The notes under the pieces are model-generated. The model saw only the letters and a list, made by a program, of their open reading frames with translations, was not told the DNA's origin and ran no database searches. Below are positions 42,676-50,948 of a DNA stretch of 64,000 nt, piece after piece. How positions within the stretch are numbered: the stretch's first letter is position 1; each line of letters begins with the position of its first letter. The stretch is taken from contig CAJUJF010000009.1 in the NCBI GenBank assembly GCA_910586825.1, forward strand, positions 18,036 through 82,035. Reading direction: 5' to 3'. The DNA comes from an uncultured Christensenellaceae bacterium (lineage in GTDB: Bacteria; Bacillota; Clostridia; Christensenellales; Borkfalkiaceae). The position numbers and the translations under genes are program-made.

Positions 42676-42866
42676 AAAACCTCCTATGTTTCGCGCAAGT
42701 TTTTGAGTTCACGAATTTCTTTCGATTCTGAAACCCCTGCGGGGCGATTTTTCGGCAAAGAAATTCCGTGAGCTTCTCTCCCTTTCCTTTCACTCGGGTC
42801 GCAGGAGCGCTTGACTCCCTTCCTCCCAAGTCAGTAAGGCACACGTTTGTGCCAATTTGAGTGCGA
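42676..42866 (-). other. Structured 190-nt spacer between AICARFT gene and purD
   Basis: On the minus strand the spacer has GGCACA/TGTGCC, then TGACT/AGTCA arms around a G-rich loop, then a long interrupted stem whose outer arms are CACGGAATTTCTTT and AAAGAAATTCGTG and whose tip is CCCCGCAGGGG. No ORF with a ribosome binding site lies here. It could be an internal regulatory RNA. Confidence 0.45.
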
Positions 42867-44048
42867 TCAGTGATGGAAAAGCCGCATTCCCGTAAACGCC
42901 ATGACCATGCCGTGCGAATCCGCAGCCTCGATCACGAGATCGTCGCGCACCGAACCGCCCGGTTCCGCGATATACGTGACGCCGCTCGCATAAGCCCGCT
43001 CGATATTGTCGGAGAAAGGGAAAAACGCGTCGCTGCCGAGGGACACGCCCTTGATCGTCTTCAAAAACTCCTTCTTCTCTTCCCGCGTGAACGGCTCGGG
43101 ACGGACGGCAAAGTTCTTTCTCCAAACGCCATCGCCAAGCACTTCTTCGCAGTCGTCGGAAAGATAGAGGTCGACGATATTGTTTTTCTCGGGTCTGCCG
43201 ACGCCGTCCGCAAACCGAAGGTTCAACACTTTCTCGTGCTGGCGCAAATGCCAGAGATCGGCTTTCTGCGCCGCAAGCCGCGTGCAATGGATACGCGACT
43301 GCTGCCCCGCGCCGACGCCGATCGCCTGTCCGTCCGCCGCAAAGCAAACCGAATTGCTCTGCGTGTATTTGAGCGTGATGAGCGAAATGATCAGATCGAG
43401 CGCCTTTTCGTCGGGCAGATCTTTGTTTTTCGTCACGAGATTGCCAAGCAACGCGCGATCGATTTTAAAGTTGTTTCTTCCTTGTTCGAAAGTAATGCCG
43501 AACACCTGCTTACGCTCGATTTCGGCGGGGACGTAATCGGGATCGATTTTTACGACGTTGTATCCGCCCTTGCGTTTTTCTTTTAAAATCGCAAGCGCCT
43601 TGGGCGAGTACGCGGGCGCGATCACGCCGTCCGACACCTCGCGGGCGATGATGCGCGCCGTGACCTCGTCGCATTCGTCGGACAGCGCGACCCAATCTCC
43701 GAACGAAGACATTCTGTCCGTCCCTCTCGCCCGCGCGTAAGCGCAAGCGAGCGGCGAATCGTCCAAGCCCTCGACGTCGTCCACGAAACAGGATTTTTTG
43801 AGCGTTTCGGAAAGCGGCTTTCCGACCGCTGCCGACGTGGGCGAAACGTGTTTGAAGCTGGTTGCCGCAACCATGCCCGTGTTCTCCTTGATTTCTTTCA
43901 CGAGCTGCCAGCTGTTGAACGCATCGAGAAAATTGATGTATCCCGGTTTTCCGTTTAAAATTTCAACGGGCAATTCCCCCTGTTCCGCGTAAATGCGCGC
44001 GGGCTTCTGATTGGGATTGCAACCGTATTTCAGTTCGAATTCTTTCAT
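42867..44048 (-). CDS. purH: Stand-alone AICAR formyltransferase
   Basis: 393 residues. The sequence corresponds only to the transformylase domain of PurH (KYGCNPNQKPARIY, SFKHVSPTSAAVG with the catalytic Lys-His, TQSNSVCFAADGQAIGVGAG, QQSRIHCTRLA); the N-terminal IMP cyclohydrolase domain is absent. It formylates AICAR using 10-formyl-THF. The missing second activity is supplied by the PurO-like gene directly upstream. Confidence 0.92.
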   Translation of the reverse strand: MKEFELKYGCNPNQKPARIYAEQGELPVEILNGKPGYINFLDAFNSWQLVKEIKENTGMVAATSFKHVSPTSAAVGKPLSETLKKSCFVDDVEGLDDSPLACAYARARGTDRMSSFGDWVALSDECDEVTARIIAREVSDGVIAPAYSPKALAILKEKRKGGYNVVKIDPDYVPAEIERKQVFGITFEQGRNNFKIDRALLGNLVTKNKDLPDEKALDLIISLITLKYTQSNSVCFAADGQAIGVGAGQQSRIHCTRLAAQKADLWHLRQHEKVLNLRFADGVGRPEKNNIVDLYLSDDCEEVLGDGVWRKNFAVRPEPFTREEKKEFLKTIKGVSLGSDAFFPFSDNIERAYASGVTYIAEPGGSVRDDLVIEAADSHGMVMAFTGMRLFHH

Positions 44049-44051
44049 GAT

Positions 44052-44771
44052 TCACTCCTTAGTATAGCGGTTTATCAGCACCTTTTCCGTCTTGCCGCTC
44101 TTCAAATCGATACTGCGGCAATACAGGGAAATCCGGTTGTCGGCATCGAGATTTTCCCAGATCTCGGCGGCAAACTCTTTGAGATCGTCGGGAATCTTCA
44201 CCCGTTCCGGCTCCCCGACGAAAGTGGGAAGCGGATCCCCGTCCGTCACGTACGTATGAATGAAATGTCCCACGCCGTTTAACGGTTCGTAGTCGAACGT
44301 AAAGCGGTTGCAGCCCGAACCCTTTTCGTCGGCGCTTTTCAAAATGGACATGGAATAGTGAAACTCGCCGCCCAAATCGAGGATCCCGCTGATACGCGGC
44401 GTGAAATTCGGCGCGTCCGGCTCGAACTTGCGCGACATGAGCGCATGGCGGAAACACTTGCCCTTTTTCAAAGATTCTTCGATCGTATCCGTCTGATCGC
44501 CGTTGGTCACGATAACGCGATTTGCGACGACCTTTACGGGATAATAGATAATGAGCGAGGGATCCTGCACCTTGCTCTCGTCGAAAGGTCTGGTGCGAAG
44601 AGCGTCGCCCTCTTCTACAAAAATACGGTTGCGGCTGTTTTCGCTCCTGCCCATAATAAAATACGCGAACACCGCTTTGCCGCCGTCTTCGCTCTTGCCG
44701 ATCACGATGCCGCGCCCCACGTAGGGGTTGCCCGCGACCGCCTGTTTCATGCTCTTGATTTCGTAAGCCAT
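44052..44771 (-). CDS. purO: IMP cyclohydrolase, PurO-like
   Basis: 239 residues starting MAYEIKSMKQAVAGNPYVGRG. It matches the archaeal-type IMP cyclohydrolase family (GNPYVGRGIVIG, YFIMGRSENSRNR, YPVKVV, GNEF-like EFHYSMSILKSAD) that closes the ring of FAICAR to IMP. Its place directly before the stand-alone AICARFT gene (3-nt gap) supports the job. The gene symbol follows the family; the protein is bacterial here. Confidence 0.85.
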   Translation of the reverse strand: MAYEIKSMKQAVAGNPYVGRGIVIGKSEDGGKAVFAYFIMGRSENSRNRIFVEEGDALRTRPFDESKVQDPSLIIYYPVKVVANRVIVTNGDQTDTIEESLKKGKCFRHALMSRKFEPDAPNFTPRISGILDLGGEFHYSMSILKSADEKGSGCNRFTFDYEPLNGVGHFIHTYVTDGDPLPTFVGEPERVKIPDDLKEFAAEIWENLDADNRISLYCRSIDLKSGKTEKVLINRYTKE

Positions 44772-44773
44772 TT

Positions 44774-45379
44774 TTATTCTCCCGTCAGTTTTTTGCAAAC
44801 GGTCTCCACCGCTTCGGGCAGAATGATCCATTCCGCCTCCCGCATGACCCGTTTTTGCAAAGTTTCGGGCGTGTCGCCCTCTTTCACTTCCACCGCTCTC
44901 TGCGCGATGATCGGTCCGCCGTCGCAAATCTCCGTTACGTAATGTACCGTTGCGCCCGTGACCTTTACGCCGCGCGCAAGCACGGCTTCGTGCACGCGCA
45001 ATCCGTAATATCCTTCTCCGCAGAAACTCGGAATGAGCGCGGGGTGAACGTTGATCATCCGCCCCTCGTACGCCCGCGTAAATTTCGCGCTTAAAATCGT
45101 CATGAATCCCGCGAACACGATCAGTCCGATCTCCCGATCCCGCAATACGCGGAGAATCGCATCCTCGCGGTCGGCGCGGTCGGGATAAGCGGTTTTGTCG
45201 CACACCGCGGTCTCGATCCCTTGGCGCGCGGCGCGGGTCAACACGTGCGCGCCCGCTTTGTCGGTCACCGCAAGGACGACCTCTCCGTGCGGGATCAGCC
45301 CCGCCTCCTGCGCGTTCACGATCGCCTGAAAATTAGTGCCGCCGCCCGAACAGAGTACGGCGATACGGATTTTGCTCAT
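44774..45379 (-). CDS. purN: Phosphoribosylglycinamide formyltransferase
   Basis: 201 residues with LCSGGGTNFQAIV near the N-terminus, INVHPALIPSFCGEGYYG and HYVTEICDGGPIIAQ, containing the catalytic Asn, His and Asp. It uses 10-formyl-THF for step 3. It overlaps the purM stop by 4 nt. Confidence 0.96.
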   Translation of the reverse strand: MSKIRIAVLCSGGGTNFQAIVNAQEAGLIPHGEVVLAVTDKAGAHVLTRAARQGIETAVCDKTAYPDRADREDAILRVLRDREIGLIVFAGFMTILSAKFTRAYEGRMINVHPALIPSFCGEGYYGLRVHEAVLARGVKVTGATVHYVTEICDGGPIIAQRAVEVKEGDTPETLQKRVMREAEWIILPEAVETVCKKLTGE

Positions 45380-46413
45380 ACGAGAATCACTCCGTCCGCG
45401 CTCTCCGCGATCTCGCCCAAAACGTACGCGTCCTCGCCGTTCGCTTTCAAAACTTCGATCGCGCGGTCCGCGTCCTCTTTCGCGACCACGACGCTCATGC
45501 CTACGCCCATATTGAACGTGTTGAACATGTCGTGTTCCGAAACCTTTCCTCTTTTACGGATCAGCTCGAAGATCGGCGGGATCTTCACGTCCCTTTTGGC
45601 GATTTTCACGCCGAGACCCGCGGGGATAGAACGCGGCATGTTCTCGTAAAAACCGCCGCCCGTGATGTGCGAAACGCCTTTGACGGCGACTTCCGCAAAC
45701 AGCGCGAGCATGGGCTTCACGTAAATCTTCGTGGGCGCGAGCAACACTTCGCCGAGGCTCTTGCCGCCGAGCTCCGCAACGGGCGCGGTCAGATCGCAAC
45801 GTTCGACGTCGAACACCTTGCGCACGAGCGAAAAACCGTTGGAGTGCACGCCCGAAGAGGGCAGGGCGATCATCACGTCCCCCGCCTTCATCTTCGATTT
45901 ATCGATCACCTTTTCGCGGGACACGACGCCGACGGTGAACCCCGCCAGATCGTAGTCGTCCTCGGGCATGGTGCCGGGGTGTTCCGCCGTCTCGCCGCCG
46001 ATCAGCGCGCAACCCGCGCGCACGCAACCCTCCGCGACCCCGCCGACGATCTCCGCGATCTTCTCGGGAATGTTCTTCCCGCAGGCGATATAGTCGAGAA
46101 AGAAGAGCGGCTTCGCGCCGCAGCACAGCACGTCGTTCACGCACATGGCAACGCAGTCGATCCCGATGGTGTCGTGCCTGTCTAAAAGCTGCGCGAGGCG
46201 GAGCTTCGTGCCCACGCCGTCCGTTCCCGAAACGAGAACGGGATCCTTGATTCCGTCGAGCCCCAAGGGAAACAACCCGCCGAACCCGCCGATATCCGTC
46301 TTCCCGTCCGGCATCGTGCGGGCGACGTGTTTTTTCATCAGCTCGACCGCCTTGTATCCGGCGGTGATATCCACGCCCGCTTCTTTATAACTTTCCGAAA
46401 AACTTTTTTCCAT
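45376..46413 (-). CDS. purM: Phosphoribosylformylglycinamidine cyclo-ligase
   Basis: 345 residues; YKEAGVDITAGYKAVELMK at the start, VSGTDGVGTKLRLAQ, GGETAEHPGTMPEDDYDLAGF and HITGGGFYENMPR are the family blocks. It makes AIR in step 5. It lies 27 nt after purF. Confidence 0.97.
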   Translation of the reverse strand: MEKSFSESYKEAGVDITAGYKAVELMKKHVARTMPDGKTDIGGFGGLFPLGLDGIKDPVLVSGTDGVGTKLRLAQLLDRHDTIGIDCVAMCVNDVLCCGAKPLFFLDYIACGKNIPEKIAEIVGGVAEGCVRAGCALIGGETAEHPGTMPEDDYDLAGFTVGVVSREKVIDKSKMKAGDVMIALPSSGVHSNGFSLVRKVFDVERCDLTAPVAELGGKSLGEVLLAPTKIYVKPMLALFAEVAVKGVSHITGGGFYENMPRSIPAGLGVKIAKRDVKIPPIFELIRKRGKVSEHDMFNTFNMGVGMSVVVAKEDADRAIEVLKANGEDAYVLGEIAESADGVILV

Positions 46414-46440
46414 AACAACTCCTCACACGGATTTTCCGAC

Positions 46441-47883
46441 TTATTTTTTCTGATACTTCGGGTTTTCGCTGAGCGGACGCTCGAAGCGGTTTTTCTGCGT
46501 CATGGTAGGCAGTTCGGTGGGATACGCCCCGTCGAAACACGCCATACAGAAGCCCGAACCGTCGCCGCCCGTAAGCCGCCCCGCGTATTTGAGATCGAGA
46601 TAGCCCACCGAATCGGCGCCGATGATCTTTGCGATCTCCTCTTCCGAATGATGACAGGCGATCAGATTGTCCCGCGAAGCGATATCGGTGCCGTAATAGC
46701 AGGGATTGAGGAACTTGGGCGCGGAGGAAAGGAAATGCACTTCTTTCGCCCCCGCCTCCCGCAACTGTTTTACGATGGGACGGCTCGTCGTGCCGCGCAC
46801 GATGGAATCGTCCACGAGGATCACCCGCTTTCCGCTGACCGCGGAGGCAATGACGTTGAGTTTGATCTTTACTCTGTCTTCTCGCATTTTCTGATCGGGC
46901 GCGATAAACGTTCTGCCGATATATTTGTTCTTTAAAAATCCGATCCCGTAGGGGATCCCCGAAGCCTGCGAATAGCCGAGCGCCGCGTCCAACCCCGAAT
47001 CGGGGACGCCGATCACGATGTCCGCCGCGATCGGATACTGCCGTGCAAGGAACGCGCCCGCCTGCTTTCTCGCATCGTGAACGAAACAGCCGTCGATCTC
47101 CGAGTCGGGACGCGCGGTGTAAAAGAATTCGAACACGCAAAGCGATTTTTTTCCGCCGCAGTGAGAGGTATCGCTCTTCAAGCCGTCCCGCGTGACGACG
47201 AGCATTTCGCCCGGTTCGATCTCCCGCACGAGTTTCGCGCCGACCGCATTGAGCGCGCAACTCTCCGAAGCGACGATATACGCGCCGTCCCCCCGCACCC
47301 CGTAACAGAGCGGACGGAAGCCGTGCGGATCGCGCGCCGCGATCAGCTTGGTGGGCGACATGACGACGAGGGAATACGCGCCTTTGAGCCTGTCCATCGA
47401 AGCGAGCACCGCTTCTTCGATCGAACTGGTCTTGACCCGTTCTTTCGTGATGGTGTACGCGATCACCTCGGTATCCGACGTGGTATGAAAAATGCTCCCC
47501 TCTTCTTCGAGCGCCGAACGCAGTTCATAGGAATTGACGAGGTTGCCGTTATGCGCAAGCGCCATGTTCCCTTTCAGATGGTTTACGACGACGGGCTGCG
47601 CGTTTTCTCTGCCGCTGTCGCCCGTGGTGCTGTAACGGACGTGACCGATCGCCATTTCTCCTTCGCCGAGCTTTTTCAGCCGATCGGCGGTGAACACGTC
47701 GTTCACCAGCCCCGAGTCTTTATAGGAATTAAATACGCCGTCGCGGTTGACGACGATCCCCGCCGATTCCTGCCCGCGGTGTTGCAAGGCGAACAGCGCG
47801 TAATACGCCGTGGAAGCGACGTCCTGCGTCTGCGGCGCGAAGATCCCGAACACGCCGCACTCTTCGTGAATGTGTCCCGTCAT
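46441..47883 (-). CDS. purF: Amidophosphoribosyltransferase
   Basis: 480 residues. A short propeptide precedes the N-terminal nucleophile Cys9 (MTGHIHEECGVFGIF). The glutaminase domain has VRYSTTGDSGRENAQPVV and the PRTase domain VILVDDSIVRGTTSR. Cysteines in DGCFVHDARK and GFCMACFDG fit the iron-sulfur cluster of the Bacillus-type enzyme. It commits PRPP to purine synthesis. Confidence 0.97.
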   Translation of the reverse strand: MTGHIHEECGVFGIFAPQTQDVASTAYYALFALQHRGQESAGIVVNRDGVFNSYKDSGLVNDVFTADRLKKLGEGEMAIGHVRYSTTGDSGRENAQPVVVNHLKGNMALAHNGNLVNSYELRSALEEEGSIFHTTSDTEVIAYTITKERVKTSSIEEAVLASMDRLKGAYSLVVMSPTKLIAARDPHGFRPLCYGVRGDGAYIVASESCALNAVGAKLVREIEPGEMLVVTRDGLKSDTSHCGGKKSLCVFEFFYTARPDSEIDGCFVHDARKQAGAFLARQYPIAADIVIGVPDSGLDAALGYSQASGIPYGIGFLKNKYIGRTFIAPDQKMREDRVKIKLNVIASAVSGKRVILVDDSIVRGTTSRPIVKQLREAGAKEVHFLSSAPKFLNPCYYGTDIASRDNLIACHHSEEEIAKIIGADSVGYLDLKYAGRLTGGDGSGFCMACFDGAYPTELPTMTQKNRFERPLSENPKYQKK

Positions 47884-47884
47884 A

Positions 47885-48598
47885 TCAGTCCCCCGTGGTA
47901 ACGCGCTTGAAAATTTCCCGATAGGCGTCCTCTACCCCGCCCATGTCGCGACGAAATCTGTCTTTGTCCAATTTTTCGCCCGTCTTCGCGTCCCAGAAGC
48001 GGCAGGTATCGGGAGAGATCTCGTCCGCAAGCACGATCGCGCCGTCCGGCGTTCTGCCGAATTCCAGCTTGAAATCGATGAGCCGCACGCCGAGCTTCAA
48101 GAAGTATTCCTTCAACACTTCGTTGACTTTGAACGCGTACTTTTTGATGACGGCGATTTCCTCTTTCGTCGCCAGCTTCAACGCGAGCGCGTGATATTCG
48201 TTGAGAAGCGGATCGCCCAGATCGTCGTTTTTATAGGAAAATTCAATGGTGGGTTCGTCGAACGCGATCCCCTCTTCCACGCCGTAATGTTTCGCGAACG
48301 AACCCGCCGAAACGTTGCGGACGATCACTTCGAGCGCGACGATCTTCACTTTTTTGACGAGCGTCTCGCGGTCGGAGAGTTCTTCGACGAAATGCGTGGG
48401 AACGCCCTGCTTTTCCAAAAGCCGCATCATCATGTTCGTCATGCGGTTGTTCACGACGCCTTTGCCCACGATCGTGCCTTTTTTCAGTCCGTTGAACGCG
48501 GTCGCATCGTCTTTATACGATACGATGCACAGATTTTCGTCCGTCGTCGCGTAGACCTTTTTTGCCTTGCCTTCGTAAAGTTGCGTAGTCTTTTCCAT
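47885..48598 (-). CDS. purC: SAICAR synthase
   Basis: 237 residues with YEGKAKKVYATTDE, VRNVSAGSFAKHYGVEEG, LGVRLIDFKLEFGRTPDG and the terminal RFWDAKTGEKLDKDRFR. It joins aspartate to CAIR. It lies 1 nt before purF and 25 nt after purE. Confidence 0.97.
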   Translation of the reverse strand: MEKTTQLYEGKAKKVYATTDENLCIVSYKDDATAFNGLKKGTIVGKGVVNNRMTNMMMRLLEKQGVPTHFVEELSDRETLVKKVKIVALEVIVRNVSAGSFAKHYGVEEGIAFDEPTIEFSYKNDDLGDPLLNEYHALALKLATKEEIAVIKKYAFKVNEVLKEYFLKLGVRLIDFKLEFGRTPDGAIVLADEISPDTCRFWDAKTGEKLDKDRFRRDMGGVEDAYREIFKRVTTGD

Positions 48599-48623
48599 GA
48601 TATATCTCCTCCGATAATCTGTT

Positions 48624-49118
48624 TCAAGAATGATATTTCGCCGAGATTTCGGCGTTCTTTTTCAGCACCGCGTCCGAAGCCGCTTTGCGGGACGCGACGA
48701 GTTTTTCGTAGAGCGCGTCGTCGGAGACCGCAAGAATTTCCGCAGCGAGATATGCCGCGTTCTTCGCGCCGTCGATCGCGACCGTCGCAACGGGGATGCC
48801 GGAAGGCATCTGCACCGTGGAAAGAAGCGCGTCCGTTCCGCCGAGACCGCCGCTCTTGATCGGAATGCCGATGACGGGAAGCAACGTATTCGCCGCGATC
48901 GCGCCCGCCAGATGCGCCGCCATGCCCGCCGCCGCGATCAGAACGCCGAATCCGTTTTTCCGCGCACTCTCGGTAAACGCTTTCGCTTCTTCCGGCGTGC
49001 GGTGCGCCGAGAACACGTGAACCTCGTAAGGGATCCCGAATTCCGCAAACACGCCGAACGCTTTTTCCACAACGGGAAGATCGCTGTCGCTACCCATGAT
49101 AACCGCCGCTTTTTTCAT
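48624..49118 (-). CDS. purE: N5-carboxyaminoimidazole ribonucleotide mutase
   Basis: 164 residues; GSDSDLPVVEKAF, HVFSAHRTPEEAKAF and GMAAHLAGAIAANTLLPVIG identify PurE. No purK is next to it. It is the first enzyme gene of the purine operon, 43 nt after the leader ORF. Confidence 0.97.
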   Translation of the reverse strand: MKKAAVIMGSDSDLPVVEKAFGVFAEFGIPYEVHVFSAHRTPEEAKAFTESARKNGFGVLIAAAGMAAHLAGAIAANTLLPVIGIPIKSGGLGGTDALLSTVQMPSGIPVATVAIDGAKNAAYLAAEILAVSDDALYEKLVASRKAASDAVLKKNAEISAKYHS

Positions 49119-49130
49119 TCAAAACCTCCG

Positions 49131-49162
49131 TAAATTAAAACAAGGCGGTTCTATCCCTTGTT
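49131..49162 (-). terminator. Possible attenuator before purE
   Basis: On the minus strand AACAAGG and CCTTGTT form a 7-bp stem with a 10-nt loop, followed by TTAATTT. It lies between the leader ORF stop and the purE ribosome binding site. Confidence 0.5.
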
Positions 49163-49268
49163 ACAGGAATAAAACTGCCCAGTCGGACGACAAAACTTTT
49201 GCGTTTTTCGCTCCCTTGCGGGACTCCGCATTTCCGACAGTTGCGAAAAACAAGTCTTTTGTTTTCAT
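49161..49268 (-). CDS. 35-codon leader ORF of the purine operon
   Basis: The ATG at 49268 lies 6 nt after TATAAT, so the predicted transcript starts at or next to it. The ORF begins MKTKDLFFATVGNAESRKGA and ends SSDWAVLFL before a TAA at 49161-49163. Its RNA folds: TTTTTCGC/GCGAAAAA arms enclose TGCGG/CCGCA. It could be a regulatory leader peptide or just the shell of a structured RNA. Confidence 0.5.
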   Translation of the reverse strand: MKTKDLFFATVGNAESRKGAKNAKVLSSDWAVLFL

Positions 49269-49274
49269 GAAGTT

Positions 49275-49303
49275 ATTATATCAAATTACAATTTTTCCGT
49301 CAA
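49275..49303 (-). promoter_or_regulatory. Promoter of the purine operon
   Basis: Minus strand TTGACG (49303-49298), 17-nt spacer, TATAAT (49280-49275). It lies inside the 3' end of the gene at 49286-49645. The leader to purE is about 150 nt. Confidence 0.85.
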
Positions 49304-49645
49304 GCGTTCGAACGGACATTTATCGCGAAAATCAATCTTCGCCGTCGCCGCATTTTGCGGACGCAACCTGTCTTTTAAAATGAACATAATATCCGTCAAG
49401 CGATTTATGGCGTTTTGCAGCGACGCCATAAGTTTTTCATTGTACAACCGTTCCTGTTCTTCGGCATTTTCCCATGCGCTGCACGCAGCATGAGAAGGCA
49501 AAACGTATGCAACATTTGTGGACGCGCGGCGCAATAAGCATCGTCCGCAATGTGCGCGAACCAATCGCGAATAAGATTTCAAGTAATATTGCTGAAAATT
49601 TTTACAGTTTTCACAAGAGTTTCTTTTTTCATAAATGACATTCAT
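49286..49645 (-). CDS. Cys-rich hypothetical protein (119 aa)
   Basis: The protein begins MNVIYEKRNSCENCKNFQQY and has a CxxC plus a HCGRC and a distal ACSAW, a possible zinc-binding fold of about 60 residues, followed by a helical tail. It is AT-richer than its surroundings and divergent from the HTH gene at 49738, with which it shares an operator region. AAGGA precedes the ATG. Function unknown; its 3' end overlaps the purine promoter. Confidence 0.6.
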   Translation of the reverse strand: MNVIYEKRNSCENCKNFQQYYLKSYSRLVRAHCGRCLLRRASTNVAYVLPSHAACSAWENAEEQERLYNEKLMASLQNAINRLTDIMFILKDRLRPQNAATAKIDFRDKCPFERLTEKL

Positions 49646-49675
49646 AGCAAATCCATTCCTTTTAAGCTTTTTATA

Positions 49676-49704
49676 ATTATATGACTGTTTTGGTTATAAG
49701 TCAA
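49676..49704 (-). promoter_or_regulatory. Promoter of the Cys-rich gene
   Basis: Minus strand TTGACT (49704-49699), 17-nt spacer, TATAAT (49681-49676). Confidence 0.8.
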
Positions 49705-49710
49705 GCATTT

Positions 49711-49729
49711 TATAACTTTAACTGTTATA
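49711..49729. promoter_or_regulatory. Palindromic operator between divergent genes
   Basis: TATAAC-N7-GTTATA overlaps the -10 box of the HTH gene and lies just upstream of the opposing -35 box, the expected place for self-repression by the HTH protein. Confidence 0.55.
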
Positions 49730-49731
49730 CT
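49723..49731 (+). promoter_or_regulatory. Extended -10 promoter of the HTH gene
   Basis: TGTTATACT has the TGn extension, and the ATG begins 6 nt later at 49738, so the message is leaderless. Confidence 0.6.
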
Positions 49732-49737
49732 GAAACC

Positions 49738-49953
49738 ATGATGAAAGCCGAAATCGGAAAAAGATTGCAAGAGTGCAGAAAAGCCGCGGGGTACACCCAA
49801 GCCCAAGTCGCCGAACGGTTGAATACAACGCAGCCCGTATACGCGCGTTACGAATCGGGAGTGTTGGAACTGGATTACGGCAAAATGATTTTTTTATGCG
49901 AGCTTTTCGACGCTTCCGCCGATTACATACTCGGAATCAAAAAGAACTCATAA
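49738..49953 (+). CDS. XRE-family transcriptional regulator (71 aa)
   Basis: A single helix-turn-helix domain protein (IGKRLQECRKAAGYTQAQVA, then TTQPVYARYESGVLELDY) that ends just after the domain (FDASADYILGIKKNS). Two adjacent ATG codons (49738, 49741) are possible starts; no ribosome binding site is present. It is divergent from the Cys-rich gene and probably represses both. Followed by a clear terminator. Confidence 0.85.
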   Translation: MMKAEIGKRLQECRKAAGYTQAQVAERLNTTQPVYARYESGVLELDYGKMIFLCELFDASADYILGIKKNS

Positions 49954-49970
49954 CAAAAGTTTATTAAAAG

Positions 49971-50005
49971 AGCCTCCCTTTGCAAAACAAAAAGGAGGCT
50001 TTTTC
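49971..50005 (+). terminator. Terminator of the HTH gene
   Basis: AGCCTCC (49971-49977) and GGAGGCT (49994-50000) form a stem, followed by TTTTTC. Confidence 0.8.
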
Positions 50006-50038
50006 ATTTTTTGTTCTTCCCGACGCATTCGTCAAAAC

Positions 50039-50914
50039 TTATTTTTGATTGAACTTTCTTCTGACCATCCAATCGGTAACGCGCTCGGGCAGCATTCTGC
50101 TCAGATAGCGTTTGAATCCGTTCGCCCCGCCGGCAACCGCGACGGGCGGCGGATTTTTCTTTTCCGCAAGCTTTATAATCGCTTCCGCGACGAGCGAAGG
50201 ATTCATTCCGCCCTGCTCCATGTTCGCAAGCGCGGCGGAAGCCCGTTTCACGGACTGCGCGTAATTCAGACTCTCGTCTTCCCCGTAAATGCGGCGGCTG
50301 TACGTAAAGTCCGTCGCCGTGCCGCCGGGGAGCAACGCGCTCACCCTCACGCCGCGACTGCGCAGTTCGAGATCCGCTTCCCGCGCCAGCATGCACAATG
50401 CCGCTTTGGAAGAGGAGTAAAAACTGTCGTACGGAATGGGCATATCGCCGCCGAGCGACCCGACGAGCACCGCCCTGCCGTTTTTCTGTTTCAGATAGGG
50501 CGTTGCGGCGCGAAGCGCTTCGATCGCGCCGAAATAGTTCACTTCGAACAGATAACGGTAATCCCCGCTCCGCGCGTATTCGAGCGGCGCCGCCATCGAA
50601 AAGCCCGCGGAATAGACGAGCAGATCGATGCCGCCCAACTCTTCGCCCACGGTGTGGATTGCCTTGGAAAGTTCTCCTTCCTGCGCCGCGTCCGCGGTGA
50701 TCGTGCGCACCCGTTCGCCCTTGAACGGCGTACGCGAAATATTGAACACGCGATACCCGCGCGCGGAGAGTTTGAGCGCGGTTTCCCTGCCGATTCCGGA
50801 CGATCCTCCCACGACGATCGCCGCTCTGCCCGTGCGGGTCTCGCGCGGACGGGACGCCTCCGCGCCCGTTTCTTCGCTTGCTTGATCTTTCAGATTTTCC
50901 CGATTGTTTTCCAT
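50039..50914 (-). CDS. Short-chain dehydrogenase/reductase
   Basis: 291 residues. An Arg/Glu-rich N-terminal extension of about 30 residues precedes the Rossmann motif VVGGSSGIGRE (34-44); the catalytic YSSSK (YxxxK) follows SFYSSSKAAL. Downstream LPGGTATDFTY is typical. Substrate not predictable; 3-ketosphinganine or 3-ketoacyl reductases are the nearest general type. Confidence 0.88.
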   Translation of the reverse strand: MENNRENLKDQASEETGAEASRPRETRTGRAAIVVGGSSGIGRETALKLSARGYRVFNISRTPFKGERVRTITADAAQEGELSKAIHTVGEELGGIDLLVYSAGFSMAAPLEYARSGDYRYLFEVNYFGAIEALRAATPYLKQKNGRAVLVGSLGGDMPIPYDSFYSSSKAALCMLAREADLELRSRGVRVSALLPGGTATDFTYSRRIYGEDESLNYAQSVKRASAALANMEQGGMNPSLVAEAIIKLAEKKNPPPVAVAGGANGFKRYLSRMLPERVTDWMVRRKFNQK

Positions 50915-50948
50915 ATCGGGAATTATGCACCGATTTTTCCGGAATTAT

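Noticed and set aside
49161..49303. ZTP (pfl) riboswitch in front of purE
   Set aside because: The leader contains CCGACTGGGCAG, similar to the 3' signature of that riboswitch, but the conserved 5' half (GUGACUGGCG-like) is absent and the pairing does not fit.
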